From CAXTKD01 sp964244885 (lineage in GTDB: Bacteria; Pseudomonadota; Alphaproteobacteria; Sphingomonadales; Sphingomonadaceae): 64,000 bases of DNA. Each line of letters opens with the position of its first letter. Within the stretch, counting starts at the first letter, position 1. The position numbers and the translations under genes are program-made. Below are positions 10,008 through 18,997 of the stretch, piece by piece. The stretch lies in the NCBI GenBank assembly GCA_964244885.1, contig CAXTKD010000010.1:1-64000 (forward strand), in the 5' to 3' direction. The notes beneath the pieces were generated by a model. The model did no database searches. It saw only the letters and a program-made list of their open reading frames with translations, and was not told where the DNA came from.

Positions 10008-10979
10008 ATGAGCGTTGTCGTCGACATTCGAAACAACCCGACAGAGTTCGGATACCAGCGGATCAAGGTCGATCCCGCCACACCCGTGATCGGCGCCGAG
10101 ATTTCGGGCGTCGACCTGTCGCAACCGCTCGACCCGGAGACACGCGAGGAAATTCATCGCGCGCTTCTCGACTGGCGGGTCGTGTTCTTCCGCGACCAGC
10201 AACTCAGCAACGACGCGCTGAAGGCGTTCGGACGGACCTTCGGCCCGCTGACGCCGGCGCACCCCATTTCCGAAGGCCTCGATGGCCATCCCGAGATCTG
10301 GGAACGGTCGATCGAGGAATATCGCGTCCGCCGCGCGAAGAGCGACACCGCCCCGCCAGGGCGGGAGCCGAAGCGCGACTACAAGGGCTGGCACATCGAC
10401 ATCACCTTCGTCGCCAACCCGAACCGCTATTCGATCCTCTACGGCATCGAGATCCCGCCCTATGGCGGCGACACGATCTTCGCCAACCTGATCCAGGCCT
10501 ATCAGGGGTTGTCGCCGCAGATTCGGACGCTGATCGACGGGTTGCAGGCGGTCCACCGCACCAGCGAATATGATTCGGCGGGGCGCGGGCCGCGCAAGGA
10601 CGGCCGGAGCGCCGGCCCGTTCGTCGCCATCCATCCGCTCGTCCGAATCCATCCCGAAACAGGCGAGAAGCTGCTGTTCCTCAACCCAGGGACGATCAGC
10701 CATATCGTCGGGTTGAAGGAAACCGAAAGCAACGCGCTGCTCGATCTCCTGTTCTACGAGCTCACGCGGCCCGAATATCAGGTGCGCTTCCGCTGGCAGC
10801 CGCAATCGCTGGTGGTGTGGGACAACCAGGCGGTCGCCCACGCCGGGCCGATCGACTACGCCCAGTTCGACCTGCCGCGCGCCGTGCGTCGCATCACGGT
10901 CGCCGGCGACCTGACCGAAGGTCCCGACGGCTTCCGGTCGCGACAGCTCGAGGGCGAGCTGTTCAACGTCCTCGGCTGA
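10008..10979 (+). CDS. TauD/TfdA-family alpha-ketoglutarate-dependent dioxygenase
   Basis: 323 residues; the ATG follows GGAAGGA. The non-haem Fe(II) ligands H129 and D131 are in GWHIDITF, and the distal His is in VAHAGPID ahead of the 2-oxoglutarate-binding Arg region AVRRITVAGD. The family hydroxylates the carbon next to sulfur in taurine, alkanesulfonates or alkyl sulfates, so that sulfite or sulfate and an aldehyde leave. Its stop overlaps the start of the ssuA-like gene, which ties the oxygenase to the importer. Taurine is only one possible substrate, so I do not name it tauD outright. Confidence 0.92.
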   Translation: MSVVVDIRNNPTEFGYQRIKVDPATPVIGAEISGVDLSQPLDPETREEIHRALLDWRVVFFRDQQLSNDALKAFGRTFGPLTPAHPISEGLDGHPEIWERSIEEYRVRRAKSDTAPPGREPKRDYKGWHIDITFVANPNRYSILYGIEIPPYGGDTIFANLIQAYQGLSPQIRTLIDGLQAVHRTSEYDSAGRGPRKDGRSAGPFVAIHPLVRIHPETGEKLLFLNPGTISHIVGLKETESNALLDLLFYELTRPEYQVRFRWQPQSLVVWDNQAVAHAGPIDYAQFDLPRAVRRITVAGDLTEGPDGFRSRQLEGELFNVLG

Positions 10980-12070
10980 TGGCCAGGATCGCGAGCAGGC
11001 GCCCCTGGGGCGTCATCTGGCTGGCCGCGCTCGTCGCGGCCAGCGTCGCGGCCCTGTTCTACTTCTCGCCGTTCCGGCGAGACGCGCCGGGCTCCGAAAC
11101 GGCGCTAAGCCTGTCCGCGGAGCTCCCGGACAGCGTCCCGCCGGGCGTCGTGCTCCGCGTCGGCGATCCGACATCCGAGTGGGTGCTCAAGCATAATGGC
11201 TGGGAACGCGAGCTCCCGTTCAAGGTGGAATGGGCGCAAATCACCGGCGGGCCCGAGGTGACGGAGGCGTTCCACGCCAAGGCGCTCGACGTCGGGCTGG
11301 GAGCGAACGTGCCGCCGATCCACGCGACGTGGATGGGCATTCCGGTGAAGATCATCGGCTTTCGCCAGGCGAAGGAGCCGCTGGATCATCCGGCGTTCGT
11401 CTTCGGCATCTCGCCGAAAGCCAGCATCCCGACGCTCGCCGACCTGCGCGGCAAGCGGATCGCGCTCAGCCCCAGCCAGGTCCAGGGCCAGATCGTCTTC
11501 AAGACGCTGGAGCTCGCGGGATTGAAGCCGGCCGACGTCAAGCTCGTCGAGCTGCCGTCGAGCATCGGCGGGGACGTCTATACCAATGCGCTCGCGTCGG
11601 GCGTGATCGATGCGGCGCCGATCGGGGCCGGCATCGTCGCCGAACGATATGTGAGGAAGTTCGGCAGCGATGGCGCCCGCATCCTGCGGCACGCGCCGTT
11701 CCGCGACGATCCCGTGATGCTCTTCGTTCCGGTTGAGGTGCTTCAACAGCCTGGCAAGGCGGCCGCGCTCAAGCGCTACGTCGAATATTGGGGCCGCGCG
11801 CAACGCTGGATCGACACGCATCGGGAAGAGTTCGCGCGCGGCTATTACGGCAAGCACCAGGGCCTGCCCGTCGAGGATGGTCGGCTGATCCTGCGAAGGG
11901 CCGGTCCTTACGATCTGCCGCGCGACTGGGCTGGCGCCATCGCCTACCAGCAGGCCGCGATCGACCTGCTGGCGCCCCGGATGAAACACCCCGGCTTCGA
12001 CGCCGCCTCGCTGTTCGACCGGCGCTTCGAGACGATCGCCGCAGACGCCTTCCAGAGGACGCCGCAATGA
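10979..12070 (+). CDS. ssuA: Aliphatic sulfonate/nitrate-type ABC transporter substrate-binding protein
   Basis: 363 residues. The N-terminus has one hydrophobic segment (about residues 12-29, WGVIWLAALVAASVAALF) without an obvious cleavage site or lipobox, so the protein may be membrane-anchored or exported by an uncleaved signal. The rest is the SsuA fold: VLRVGDPTSEWVLKHNG, AFHAKALDVGLGANVPPI, LADLRGKRIALSPSQVQGQI and LASGVIDAAPIGAG. It captures sulfonate or related anions for the SsuC/SsuB importer. ATG overlaps the dioxygenase stop (TGATG), and its own stop overlaps the permease start. Confidence 0.88.
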   Translation: MARIASRRPWGVIWLAALVAASVAALFYFSPFRRDAPGSETALSLSAELPDSVPPGVVLRVGDPTSEWVLKHNGWERELPFKVEWAQITGGPEVTEAFHAKALDVGLGANVPPIHATWMGIPVKIIGFRQAKEPLDHPAFVFGISPKASIPTLADLRGKRIALSPSQVQGQIVFKTLELAGLKPADVKLVELPSSIGGDVYTNALASGVIDAAPIGAGIVAERYVRKFGSDGARILRHAPFRDDPVMLFVPVEVLQQPGKAAALKRYVEYWGRAQRWIDTHREEFARGYYGKHQGLPVEDGRLILRRAGPYDLPRDWAGAIAYQQAAIDLLAPRMKHPGFDAASLFDRRFETIAADAFQRTPQ

Positions 12071-12924
12071 ACGCTCCCGCGAAAATCGATTTCAGTTTCG
12101 CCGAACCTGTGGATCAGGCGGTCATCGGCCGGCGTCGGGTGGCGAGGCGGCAGCGGCTGAGCCTCGGCGTGCCGCTGGCTCATGGCTGGGTTCTGGGGCC
12201 CGCCCTCTTTCTTCTCTACTGGTCGGTGCTGTCGGTCACCGGCTTCCTCGATGCGCGCATCCTCCCGCCGCCATGGACGGCCGTCACCTCGGCGATCGAG
12301 CTCATCCGGGAAGGCCGCCTCCAGGAAAATCTCGCGATCTCGGCGTGGCGGGCGGGCAGCGGCCTTCTGCTCGGCGTCGCCGTCGGCATCGTGCTCGCGC
12401 TGGCGTCGGGCCTGTCGCTGCTGGGCGGCTACGTCATCGACGGACTGGTCCAGATCAAGCGCGGCGTGCCGATCCTCGCCCTCATCCCCTTCGCGATCCT
12501 GTGGTTCGGCATCGGCGAGACGATGAAGATCTCGGTGATCGCGCTCGCGGTGTTCTTTCCCATCTACATTCACACCCACACCGCGCTTCGCGCCATCGAC
12601 CTCCGCTATGTCGAGCTCGCGGAGACACTGGGGCTTGGTCGCTTCCGGTTCATACGAAGCGTCGTCATCCCCGGCGCGCTGCCCGGCTTCCTGACCGGGC
12701 TCCGGTTTGGCGTCACCGCGTCGTGGCTCGCCCTCGTCGTCGTCGAGCAGCTCAACGCCACCAGCGGAATCGGCTACATGATCAACCTTGCGCGCAACTA
12801 TGCGCAGACCGACGTGATGCTCGTCGGCCTGGTCGTCTATGCACTCCTGGGCTTTTCCTCGGATGGCCTGGTGCGCCTGATCGAGCGGCGCGCGCTCGTC
12901 TGGCGGAAGACACTGGGACAATGA
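12067..12924 (+). CDS. ssuC: ABC transporter permease, SsuC type
   Basis: 285 residues with about six membrane segments after a polar N-terminus of some 35 residues. The cytoplasmic coupling loop reads ELAETLGLGRFRFIRSVVIPGALPGFLTGLRFG, the EAA motif of the BPD_transp_1 family. LVQIKRGVPILALIPFAILWFGIG is typical of sulfonate/nitrate/taurine permeases. It forms the inner-membrane channel with the ATPase encoded next. 4-bp overlaps at both ends show a tight operon. Confidence 0.92.
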   Translation: MNAPAKIDFSFAEPVDQAVIGRRRVARRQRLSLGVPLAHGWVLGPALFLLYWSVLSVTGFLDARILPPPWTAVTSAIELIREGRLQENLAISAWRAGSGLLLGVAVGIVLALASGLSLLGGYVIDGLVQIKRGVPILALIPFAILWFGIGETMKISVIALAVFFPIYIHTHTALRAIDLRYVELAETLGLGRFRFIRSVVIPGALPGFLTGLRFGVTASWLALVVVEQLNATSGIGYMINLARNYAQTDVMLVGLVVYALLGFSSDGLVRLIERRALVWRKTLGQ

Positions 12925-13637
12925 GCGCCATCGTCCAGGTCCGCAGGCTGGTCCGCCGGTTCACGCGCAAGGGCGTGCTTGAAGGCGTCGACCTCGATAT
13001 CGGCGAGGGCGAGTTCGTCGCGCTGCTCGGCCGGAGCGGCTCCGGCAAGAGCACGCTCCTGCGGGCGCTCGCCGGCTACGACCATGAGACCCAAGGATCG
13101 GGCGATATCGTGGTTCCGGAGCGGCTGTCGGTCATCTTCCAGGATGCCCGCCTGCTGCCGTGGTCGCGGGTTCTCGCGAATGTCGTGCTCGGCCTTGGCG
13201 GCGCCGACGTGCTCGACCGCGGCAGGAAGGCGCTTCAGGAGGTCGAACTCGGGGGCCGCGAGGACGCTTGGCCGCACGAGCTGTCCGGCGGTGAGCAGCA
13301 GCGCGTGGCGCTCGCGCGTGCTCTCGTGCGGGAGCCCAAGCTGCTGCTCGCGGACGAGCCGTTTGGTGCGCTTGACGCGCTGACGCGCATTCGCATGCAC
13401 GCCCTCGTTCGCCGTCTGTCGGAGATTCACAAGCCGGCGGTCCTCCTCGTGACGCACGATGTCGAAGAGGCGATCACGCTGGCCGAACGAGTCCTGGTCC
13501 TCGACGCCGGACGCGTGGCGGCCGACGTCCGGATCGACCTTCCGCCCGGTGGACTGGCCCGCGAGCGCGCGGTCGCGGATCTGCGGCGGCATCTGCTGGA
13601 GATGATCGGAATCGAAGACCGAGCACTCGCGTCCTAG
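12921..13637 (+). CDS. ssuB: ABC transporter ATP-binding protein, SsuB type
   Basis: 238 residues. Walker A is GRSGSGKST, the Q-loop VIFQDARLLPW, the signature LSGGEQQRVALARAL, Walker B LLLADEPFGALD and the H-switch LLVTHDVEEA. The DARLLPW variant of the Q-loop is usual in the sulfonate/nitrate/taurine ATPases. It powers SsuC. It is the last gene of the rightward unit; the next gene is 144 bp away, with no convincing terminator in between. Confidence 0.93.
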   Translation: MSAIVQVRRLVRRFTRKGVLEGVDLDIGEGEFVALLGRSGSGKSTLLRALAGYDHETQGSGDIVVPERLSVIFQDARLLPWSRVLANVVLGLGGADVLDRGRKALQEVELGGREDAWPHELSGGEQQRVALARALVREPKLLLADEPFGALDALTRIRMHALVRRLSEIHKPAVLLVTHDVEEAITLAERVLVLDAGRVAADVRIDLPPGGLARERAVADLRRHLLEMIGIEDRALAS

Positions 13638-13781
13638 CCGCCGCGAGTTCTCCAAGGGAGCCCGCGGTCGAGCAAATCTATCCCAACCGGAGCCTTAGTC
13701 GAAACTTGAAGTCCAAGCGTCACCGGCCTGCACGGCAGCTTTAACAACGGCGCGCGTCGCCAAAGCCAGAATGGATCAAAA

Positions 13782-15026
13782 ATGTGCCAGCTCGAAACCG
13801 GACGCCTGCCTTCTGCAAGGGCGATGGTAGGCGCAGCCCTTATCGCCCTTGGTTTCTCTCCGGAGGCGCGAGCTGCGCCGAACGGCGATCCGGCCTCCGC
13901 GATCCACGATCACGTCCTCGTGCTGGACAGCCATGCCGACGTGCTGCTGCCGTCCACATCGGCAAGTTATCGCGCTCCTGAGGGCGGCTCTCGCGTCGAC
14001 TTGGCTCATCTCGTCGCCGGCGGCGTCGACGCCGTGCTCCTGGCGGTCGCGGTCGGTCCCGGGCCGCGCGACGCAGCGGGTGTCGCTGCGGCGCGCGGGG
14101 AGGCCGACGCCAAGCTGGCGGCGATCAAGGCCTTCGTCGCCGCCAATCCGAAGCAGGTTGGCTTGGCGCTGAGCGCCGGGGACGTCGAACGCCTCCACAG
14201 CGAGCACAGAATCGCGGTGCTGATCAGCTTCCTCAACGCGCGCTCGATCGGCTCCGACGTGTCGCAGCTCGGCGTCTTCTACAATGAAGGCGTTCGGGTC
14301 TTCGGGCTGGCCCATGCCGGCCACAACGACTTCACCGATTCATCGCGGCCGGCCGGGGGTCCGGTCAGCGAACATGGCGGGCTGTCGCCGCTCGGACGCG
14401 AGGCGGTGCAGCGGCTCAACGATCTTGGCGCGCTGATCGACGTCTCACAGCTCTCGACGGACGCCCTGTTCCAGACGCTGAAGCTGAGCCGGGCGCCGGT
14501 GGCGGCGACGCATTCGGACGCCCGCGCGCTGGTCGACAACTCGCGCAACCTGTCGGACGCGGAGCTCGACGCGATCAAGGCGAATGGCGGCGTCGTCCAG
14601 GTCACGCCGTTCAACTCCTATCTCCAGCGCCTCGATTCGGCCGCGCGGGAGCGCGTTCGTGTGGTCCGGGTCCGCTTTGGTCTGCCGGGAGAGTTTGTTG
14701 GGGCGACCGAGGGACACGGTAGCCTGTCCAAGGACGAAGAGAAGAATTTCCTCAGCGCAGTCGCGGCCGTTCAGCCATCCGCCACGATTGGCGATCTCGT
14801 CGATCATATCGACTATATTGCGCGCCGCATCGGGTGGGAGCACGTTGGCGTAGGCAGCGACTTCAACCACGGCGCAGGCGTCACCGGGTTCGACAGCGAG
14901 GCGGATGCCCTCAACGTCACGCGCGAGCTCGTACGGCGCGGCTATACCGAGAAGCAGATCGCGGCGATCTGGGGCGGCAACTTCCTGCGCGTGCTTCGTG
15001 CTGCGGAAGCCGCGCGGGCGCGGTAG
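13782..15026 (+). CDS. Membrane dipeptidase family protein (peptidase M19)
   Basis: 414 residues. The N-terminus carries a probable signal peptide (ARAMVGAALIALGFSPEARA). M19 features are the first metal motif LDSHADV, VRVFGLAHAGHNDFTDSSRP, LIDVSQLS, the metal His in VAATHSDARAL, VGVGSDFNHG and GGNFLRVL. Where classic members have the bridging Glu in an IEGG-like segment, this one reads VLISFLNARSIG, so that carboxylate seems absent; it may belong to a divergent branch. Expected to hydrolyse dipeptides or similar amides in the periplasm. The start is not strongly supported by a ribosome-binding site. Confidence 0.85.
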   Translation: MCQLETGRLPSARAMVGAALIALGFSPEARAAPNGDPASAIHDHVLVLDSHADVLLPSTSASYRAPEGGSRVDLAHLVAGGVDAVLLAVAVGPGPRDAAGVAAARGEADAKLAAIKAFVAANPKQVGLALSAGDVERLHSEHRIAVLISFLNARSIGSDVSQLGVFYNEGVRVFGLAHAGHNDFTDSSRPAGGPVSEHGGLSPLGREAVQRLNDLGALIDVSQLSTDALFQTLKLSRAPVAATHSDARALVDNSRNLSDAELDAIKANGGVVQVTPFNSYLQRLDSAARERVRVVRVRFGLPGEFVGATEGHGSLSKDEEKNFLSAVAAVQPSATIGDLVDHIDYIARRIGWEHVGVGSDFNHGAGVTGFDSEADALNVTRELVRRGYTEKQIAAIWGGNFLRVLRAAEAARAR

Positions 15027-15181
15027 AAGACGCGCGAGACTCGCAACCGATGCGTTGTTCGAGCGGCTTGAGACGGCGTCGCACCGCTTCTTCGCCCTGC
15101 CGGAAGACGAGGGCTGAAGGCGCCGGCGCGGGCGGTCCGGAGCGTTTGACCGCGCTCCGCCGGCTCGCCTATCGTCGCGCG

Positions 15182-15850
15182 ATGTTCAGGCGCTTGCACC
15201 GACGCTATCTCGATATCCTCGCGTCGATCTACATCTACAACGAGCATCGCGGGTACAGCAGCCTCGACCGGGTGCTGGAGGCGCTGATCGCCAAATATCC
15301 CGATGACGCCGCGTTCATCGCCGATGTTCGCAAGCACCGCGCCGACGAGCGCAAGCATTATGTGATGTTCAAGCGCTACTTCGAGAGCATTGGAGCGATG
15401 CCCTATTCGGTCGACCGCACCTGCGGCCACATCGACCGGCTGATCAAGCTGACCTTCGGCTGCCATATCGACGAGCTCGACACCCGCGCGGTGATCGCCA
15501 GCGACACGCTGTTCAACAAGCTGTGCCGAATCGTCATGCTGACCGAGGTGCGGGGCATGAAGCAGGTCGATATACTGCTCCAGTCGTCGTTGATGACCTC
15601 GGACAAGTCGCTGGTGAAGATCTTCCGGGTCATCGAGCGCGACGAGCCTTCGCACTGGATGCCCTATATGGACTGGCTGAAGCGCCACGGTGGCGGGATG
15701 CCGACGCGGTTCGAGCGCTTCGCCGACTTCTGGGTCCACCGCAGCCTGATCTTCGCCAAGCTGCCGCTGCTCTACCTCAACCCGCGCCTCGCCCGCCGCC
15801 GCGAGTGGCAGGATGCCTCCGACCGCCCGGTCGCCGCGATCGCGGCATGA
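15182..15850 (+). CDS. Ferritin-like di-iron protein
   Basis: 222 residues, mostly helical. Four-helix-bundle di-iron ligands are visible and evenly spaced: E21 (YNEHRG), E56-x-x-H59 (DERKH), E122 (TEVRG) and E155-x-x-H158 (DEPSH). The length and C-terminal region (FADFWVHRSLIFAKLPLLYLNPRLARR) are unlike storage ferritins, and no signal peptide is seen. The stop overlaps the start of a CDP-alcohol phosphatidyltransferase gene (ATGA), so the pair is probably made together. An oxygen-dependent lipid-modifying activity is a reasonable guess. The fold is well supported; the reaction is not known to me. Confidence 0.78.
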   Translation: MFRRLHRRYLDILASIYIYNEHRGYSSLDRVLEALIAKYPDDAAFIADVRKHRADERKHYVMFKRYFESIGAMPYSVDRTCGHIDRLIKLTFGCHIDELDTRAVIASDTLFNKLCRIVMLTEVRGMKQVDILLQSSLMTSDKSLVKIFRVIERDEPSHWMPYMDWLKRHGGGMPTRFERFADFWVHRSLIFAKLPLLYLNPRLARRREWQDASDRPVAAIAA

Positions 15851-16680
15851 GGCTCCCGCCTCCAGACGGCTCGCGCGACGCGCGGATCGAGGACCCGACC
15901 AACCGCTGGATCGTCCACCTCGCCGGGCGGCTGCTGCTTCCGCTCGCGCTTCGCCTGAGGCTTTCGGCGAACGCGATCTCGATCGCGGGCTTTGCCCTCG
16001 GGGCGGCGGCGGCGTGGTGCTATCGCGACTGGGCGGACTGGCGGATGGCGACGCTCGGGCTCGTGCTGTGCTTCGCCTGGATGACCGCCGACGGTCTGGA
16101 CGGCATGGTCGCGCGTGCCACCAGAACCGCGAGCGCGCTCGGCCGCTTCCTCGATGGCGTCTGCGACCACACGGTGTTCATACTGATCTACGTCGCGATG
16201 GCGACGTCGATCGGCACCGCCGAGGGCTGGGCCTGGGCGCTGACGGCGGGCGCGGCGCACGCCATTCAGGCGTCGCTCTACGAAGGCGAGCGGGCGCGCT
16301 TTCAGCGCAGGGTGCGCGGCGATCCCGGAACGTTCGGCGCGAGCGTGTCGCGCAATCCGATCGTCCGCGGCTACGACGCGCTGGCGGGGAGCCTCGACCG
16401 GCTGGCCGCGCCCTTCGACCGGGCGCTTGCCGGGTCGGGCGACCCGCGCGCGCTCGGCGCGCTCTACGGCGAGCGCGCCGCAGCGCCGTTGCGCCTGATG
16501 GTCCCGCTCACCAACAACATGCGGGTGATCGCGATCTACCTCGCCTGCCTGGCCGGGAATCCGCGCATCTTCTGGGCGTTCGAACTCCTTCCGCTGACGC
16601 TGGTCGCCGTCGCCGGAATGGCATGGCACCGCCGGGTCGAGGCCGAACTGGTGCGGCAAGTTCCCGCAGAAGCCATTTAG
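15847..16680 (+). CDS. CDP-alcohol phosphatidyltransferase family protein
   Basis: 277 residues. The complete family signature is present: D82-x-x-D85-G86-x-x-A89-R90, G99, D103 and D107. Several membrane segments flank it (about 45-60, 66-82, 108-124 and near the C-terminus). These inner-membrane enzymes move a phosphoalcohol from a CDP-activated donor to an alcohol acceptor, making for example phosphatidylglycerol or inositol lipids. A central insert of about 90 soluble residues (SLYEGERARFQRR to LRLMVP) is larger than in PgsA. It is coupled to the ferritin-like gene by a 4-bp overlap. Donor and acceptor cannot be named. Confidence 0.88.
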   Translation: MRLPPPDGSRDARIEDPTNRWIVHLAGRLLLPLALRLRLSANAISIAGFALGAAAAWCYRDWADWRMATLGLVLCFAWMTADGLDGMVARATRTASALGRFLDGVCDHTVFILIYVAMATSIGTAEGWAWALTAGAAHAIQASLYEGERARFQRRVRGDPGTFGASVSRNPIVRGYDALAGSLDRLAAPFDRALAGSGDPRALGALYGERAAAPLRLMVPLTNNMRVIAIYLACLAGNPRIFWAFELLPLTLVAVAGMAWHRRVEAELVRQVPAEAI

Positions 16681-16766
16681 GGCGCCATCGCAACATATCC
16701 GTCACGCGCCTCGGCTACGCCCCTCTGATCGCGTCCGTGGGGCGACGCGAGCCAGGGGGACACATC

Positions 16767-18197
16767 ATGAAATCGACAGGCCTGCTTTGCCTGCTACTCG
16801 CGTGCGCCGCGCCGTCGAATGCCGAGACCTTCGCCTTCGGGACGAATCACCTTGTGGTGAGCGTCGAGGGCAAGGGGACGACCGCGGGCACTTATACCGA
16901 CAACCAGGCGGCACCGCTGTCGCTCTTCGACTTCGCGCATATCGGCACGACGAGCGCGACCTTCACCGGAGCGCTGGTCCTTCCGCAGGCCGCCTCCGGG
17001 CGCAACTCGGCGATCTCGGGCGAATACGGCTCCTCTTCCGAAGGGCTGGTGCAGCGCTCGGCCGACGGCCGCTACCTGACGATCATGGGCTATGGCGTGA
17101 ACGCCGACGCCTTCAACGCCAACCCGACCGCCTACGGAACGCTCACCAACGACCCGACGAAGCCGGCAGCTCTCGGTCAGTCGGGAAGCCTGACCGGCCA
17201 GTCCTATACGGCGGTGTCGCGGGTCGTGGCGCGGATCGGCGGCAACGGCAGCGTCGACACCTCGACCGCGCTCTACAACGTCTACAACGGCAATAATCCG
17301 CGCAGCGTCTACACGCTCGACGGCACGACCTTCTATACCTCCGGGCAGGGCACCGGGAAGCCGAACGACAAGACCGGCGGGGTGTTCTACACCTCGCTTG
17401 GAAGCGCCGCCGCCACCGCGATCACCGGCGCCGATACCGCCGGCAAGACGATCGCGCAGGATACCCGCGTCGTCACCGTCTACAACAACCAGCTCTACGT
17501 CTCGGCGGACAGCAAGCAGGGCAGCGGCAACAACCGCGACTTCATCGGCACGCTCGGCGCGCAGGGCGCGCTGCCGACCAGCCTCGTCAACAACGGCGGC
17601 GGCCAGACGATGCTCGCGGGCTTCGGCAACAGCGGCGGAACGGGCAAGTTCACCATCACCACCGCGACCGCCAACGGCGTCGTCGCGGTCGGCAAGGAGA
17701 TCAACCTCAGCCCCGAGAGCTTCTTCTTCGCCAACGACACGACGCTCTACGTCGCCGACAGCGGCTTCCCCAAGAACGATTCGGCGAGCGGCAGCAAGCT
17801 TGGCCTGGGCGGGCTGCAGAAGTGGGTCAAGACGGGCAACACCTGGTCGATGGTCTACACCGTGTCGGCCGGCCTCAACCTCGTCGCCAACACTGCCGCG
17901 TCGGGCACCACCGGGCTGCTCGGCCTGACCGGGCTCGTCGTCGGCGATTCGGTGCAGCTGTTCGCGACCAACTATACCGCGGGCGATCTCGACCAGACCT
18001 ATCTGTTCGGCCTGACCGACAGCCTGTCGGCGACGCAGCGGCAGGCCGGCGAGGCGTTCACCACGCTGGCGGTCGCGCCGGCCGGCTCGAACTTCAAGGG
18101 CGTCGCGATCGCCCCGGTTCCCGAGCCCGGCGAGTGGGCGATGATGGTCGCCGGCCTCGGTGTCGTCGGAGCGGTGGCGCGGCGCCGGCGGCGCTGA
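16767..18197 (+). CDS. PEP-CTERM sorting-domain protein
   Basis: 476 residues. A signal peptide (MKSTGLLCLLLACAAPSNA) is followed by a Gly/Thr/Ser/Asn-rich extracellular region with many YN and TxTG segments, probably beta-rich, and ends in the sorting signal VPEPGEWAMMVAGLGVVG plus an Arg tail. In the known PEP-CTERM/exosortase system such tails are recognised and processed for release or surface attachment. The ATG follows AGGGGG. No catalytic motif is visible. A palindromic repeat follows the stop directly. Confidence 0.88.
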   Translation: MKSTGLLCLLLACAAPSNAETFAFGTNHLVVSVEGKGTTAGTYTDNQAAPLSLFDFAHIGTTSATFTGALVLPQAASGRNSAISGEYGSSSEGLVQRSADGRYLTIMGYGVNADAFNANPTAYGTLTNDPTKPAALGQSGSLTGQSYTAVSRVVARIGGNGSVDTSTALYNVYNGNNPRSVYTLDGTTFYTSGQGTGKPNDKTGGVFYTSLGSAAATAITGADTAGKTIAQDTRVVTVYNNQLYVSADSKQGSGNNRDFIGTLGAQGALPTSLVNNGGGQTMLAGFGNSGGTGKFTITTATANGVVAVGKEINLSPESFFFANDTTLYVADSGFPKNDSASGSKLGLGGLQKWVKTGNTWSMVYTVSAGLNLVANTAASGTTGLLGLTGLVVGDSVQLFATNYTAGDLDQTYLFGLTDSLSATQRQAGEAFTTLAVAPAGSNFKGVAIAPVPEPGEWAMMVAGLGVVGAVARRRRR

Positions 18198-18217
18198 CCG
18201 CGCCTTTCGCCCGGCGC

Positions 18218-18324
18218 TGTCACCCCACCCTGTCCCTCCCCATCGAAGGGGAGGGGACGCCCTTGCCAATCGCACAGAATAATCCCTCCCCCTTCGATGG
18301 GGGAGGTTAGGTGGGGGTGACACC
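18218..18324. repeat. Imperfect inverted repeat between convergent genes
   Basis: Left arm 18218-18256 and right arm 18284-18323 are C/T-rich and G/A-rich imperfect complements around CCCCATCGAAGGGG cores. They lie between the PEP-CTERM gene and the leftward scoB. The transcript would fold into a long hairpin, so the element could end transcription from both sides. It looks like one of the short dispersed palindromes of this genome. Confidence 0.75.
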
Positions 18325-18355
18325 GCCGGGCATCGATGCCGACGCCAGGCCGTCT

Positions 18356-18997
18356 CTACAGCGCCTGGTCGTAGGCCGCTTCGGTCTTCGCCTTCACCTC
18401 TTCGGCGGTAACGCCCGGGGCGAGCTCGATCAGCCGGTAGCGCTCGCCCTTCGCGGGGCGGGAGAACACCGCGAGGTCGGTGACGATCATGTCGACGACG
18501 CCGCTGCCGGTCAGCGGCAGGGTGCAGGCGGCCTTGAACTTGGCTTCGCCCGACTTGGAGTTGTGCTCCATGACGACGACGATGCGCTTGACGCCCGCGA
18601 CGAGGTCCATCGCGCCCCCCATGCCCTTGATCATCTTGCCCGGGATCATCCAGTTGGCGATATCGCCGTTCTCCGCGACCTCCATCGCGCCGAGCACGGT
18701 CAGGTCGATATGCCCGCCGCGGATCATCGCGAAGCTGTCCGACGAACTGAAGTAGGAGGAGGAGGGCAGCGCGCTGATCGTCTGCTTGCCGGCGTTGATC
18801 AGGTCGGCGTCGACCTCGTCGTCATAGGGGAAGGGCCCGATGCCGAGCATGCCGTTCTCGGACTGGAGGGTGACCGTCAGGCCCTCCGGCACGTGGTTCG
18901 CCACCAGCGTCGGGATGCCGATGCCGAGGTTGACGTAATAGCCGTCCTTGAGCTCGCGCGCGGCGCGGGCCGCCATTTCGTCGCGGGTCCAGGCCAT
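18356..18997 (-). CDS. scoB: 3-oxoacid CoA-transferase subunit B
   Basis: 213 residues. YVNLGIGIPTLVANHVPEG and the catalytic-Glu segment LQSENGMLGIGP identify the beta subunit of succinyl-CoA:3-ketoacid or related 3-oxoacid CoA-transferases; MIPGKMIKGMGGAMDLVAG is also typical. The Glu forms the enzyme-CoA thioester. Its ATG shares one base with the stop of the alpha-subunit gene (TAATG), so the two are cotranslated. It works in use of acetoacetate and other 3-oxoacids. Confidence 0.93.
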   Translation of the reverse strand: MAWTRDEMAARAARELKDGYYVNLGIGIPTLVANHVPEGLTVTLQSENGMLGIGPFPYDDEVDADLINAGKQTISALPSSSYFSSSDSFAMIRGGHIDLTVLGAMEVAENGDIANWMIPGKMIKGMGGAMDLVAGVKRIVVVMEHNSKSGEAKFKAACTLPLTGSGVVDMIVTDLAVFSRPAKGERYRLIELAPGVTAEEVKAKTEAAYDQAL

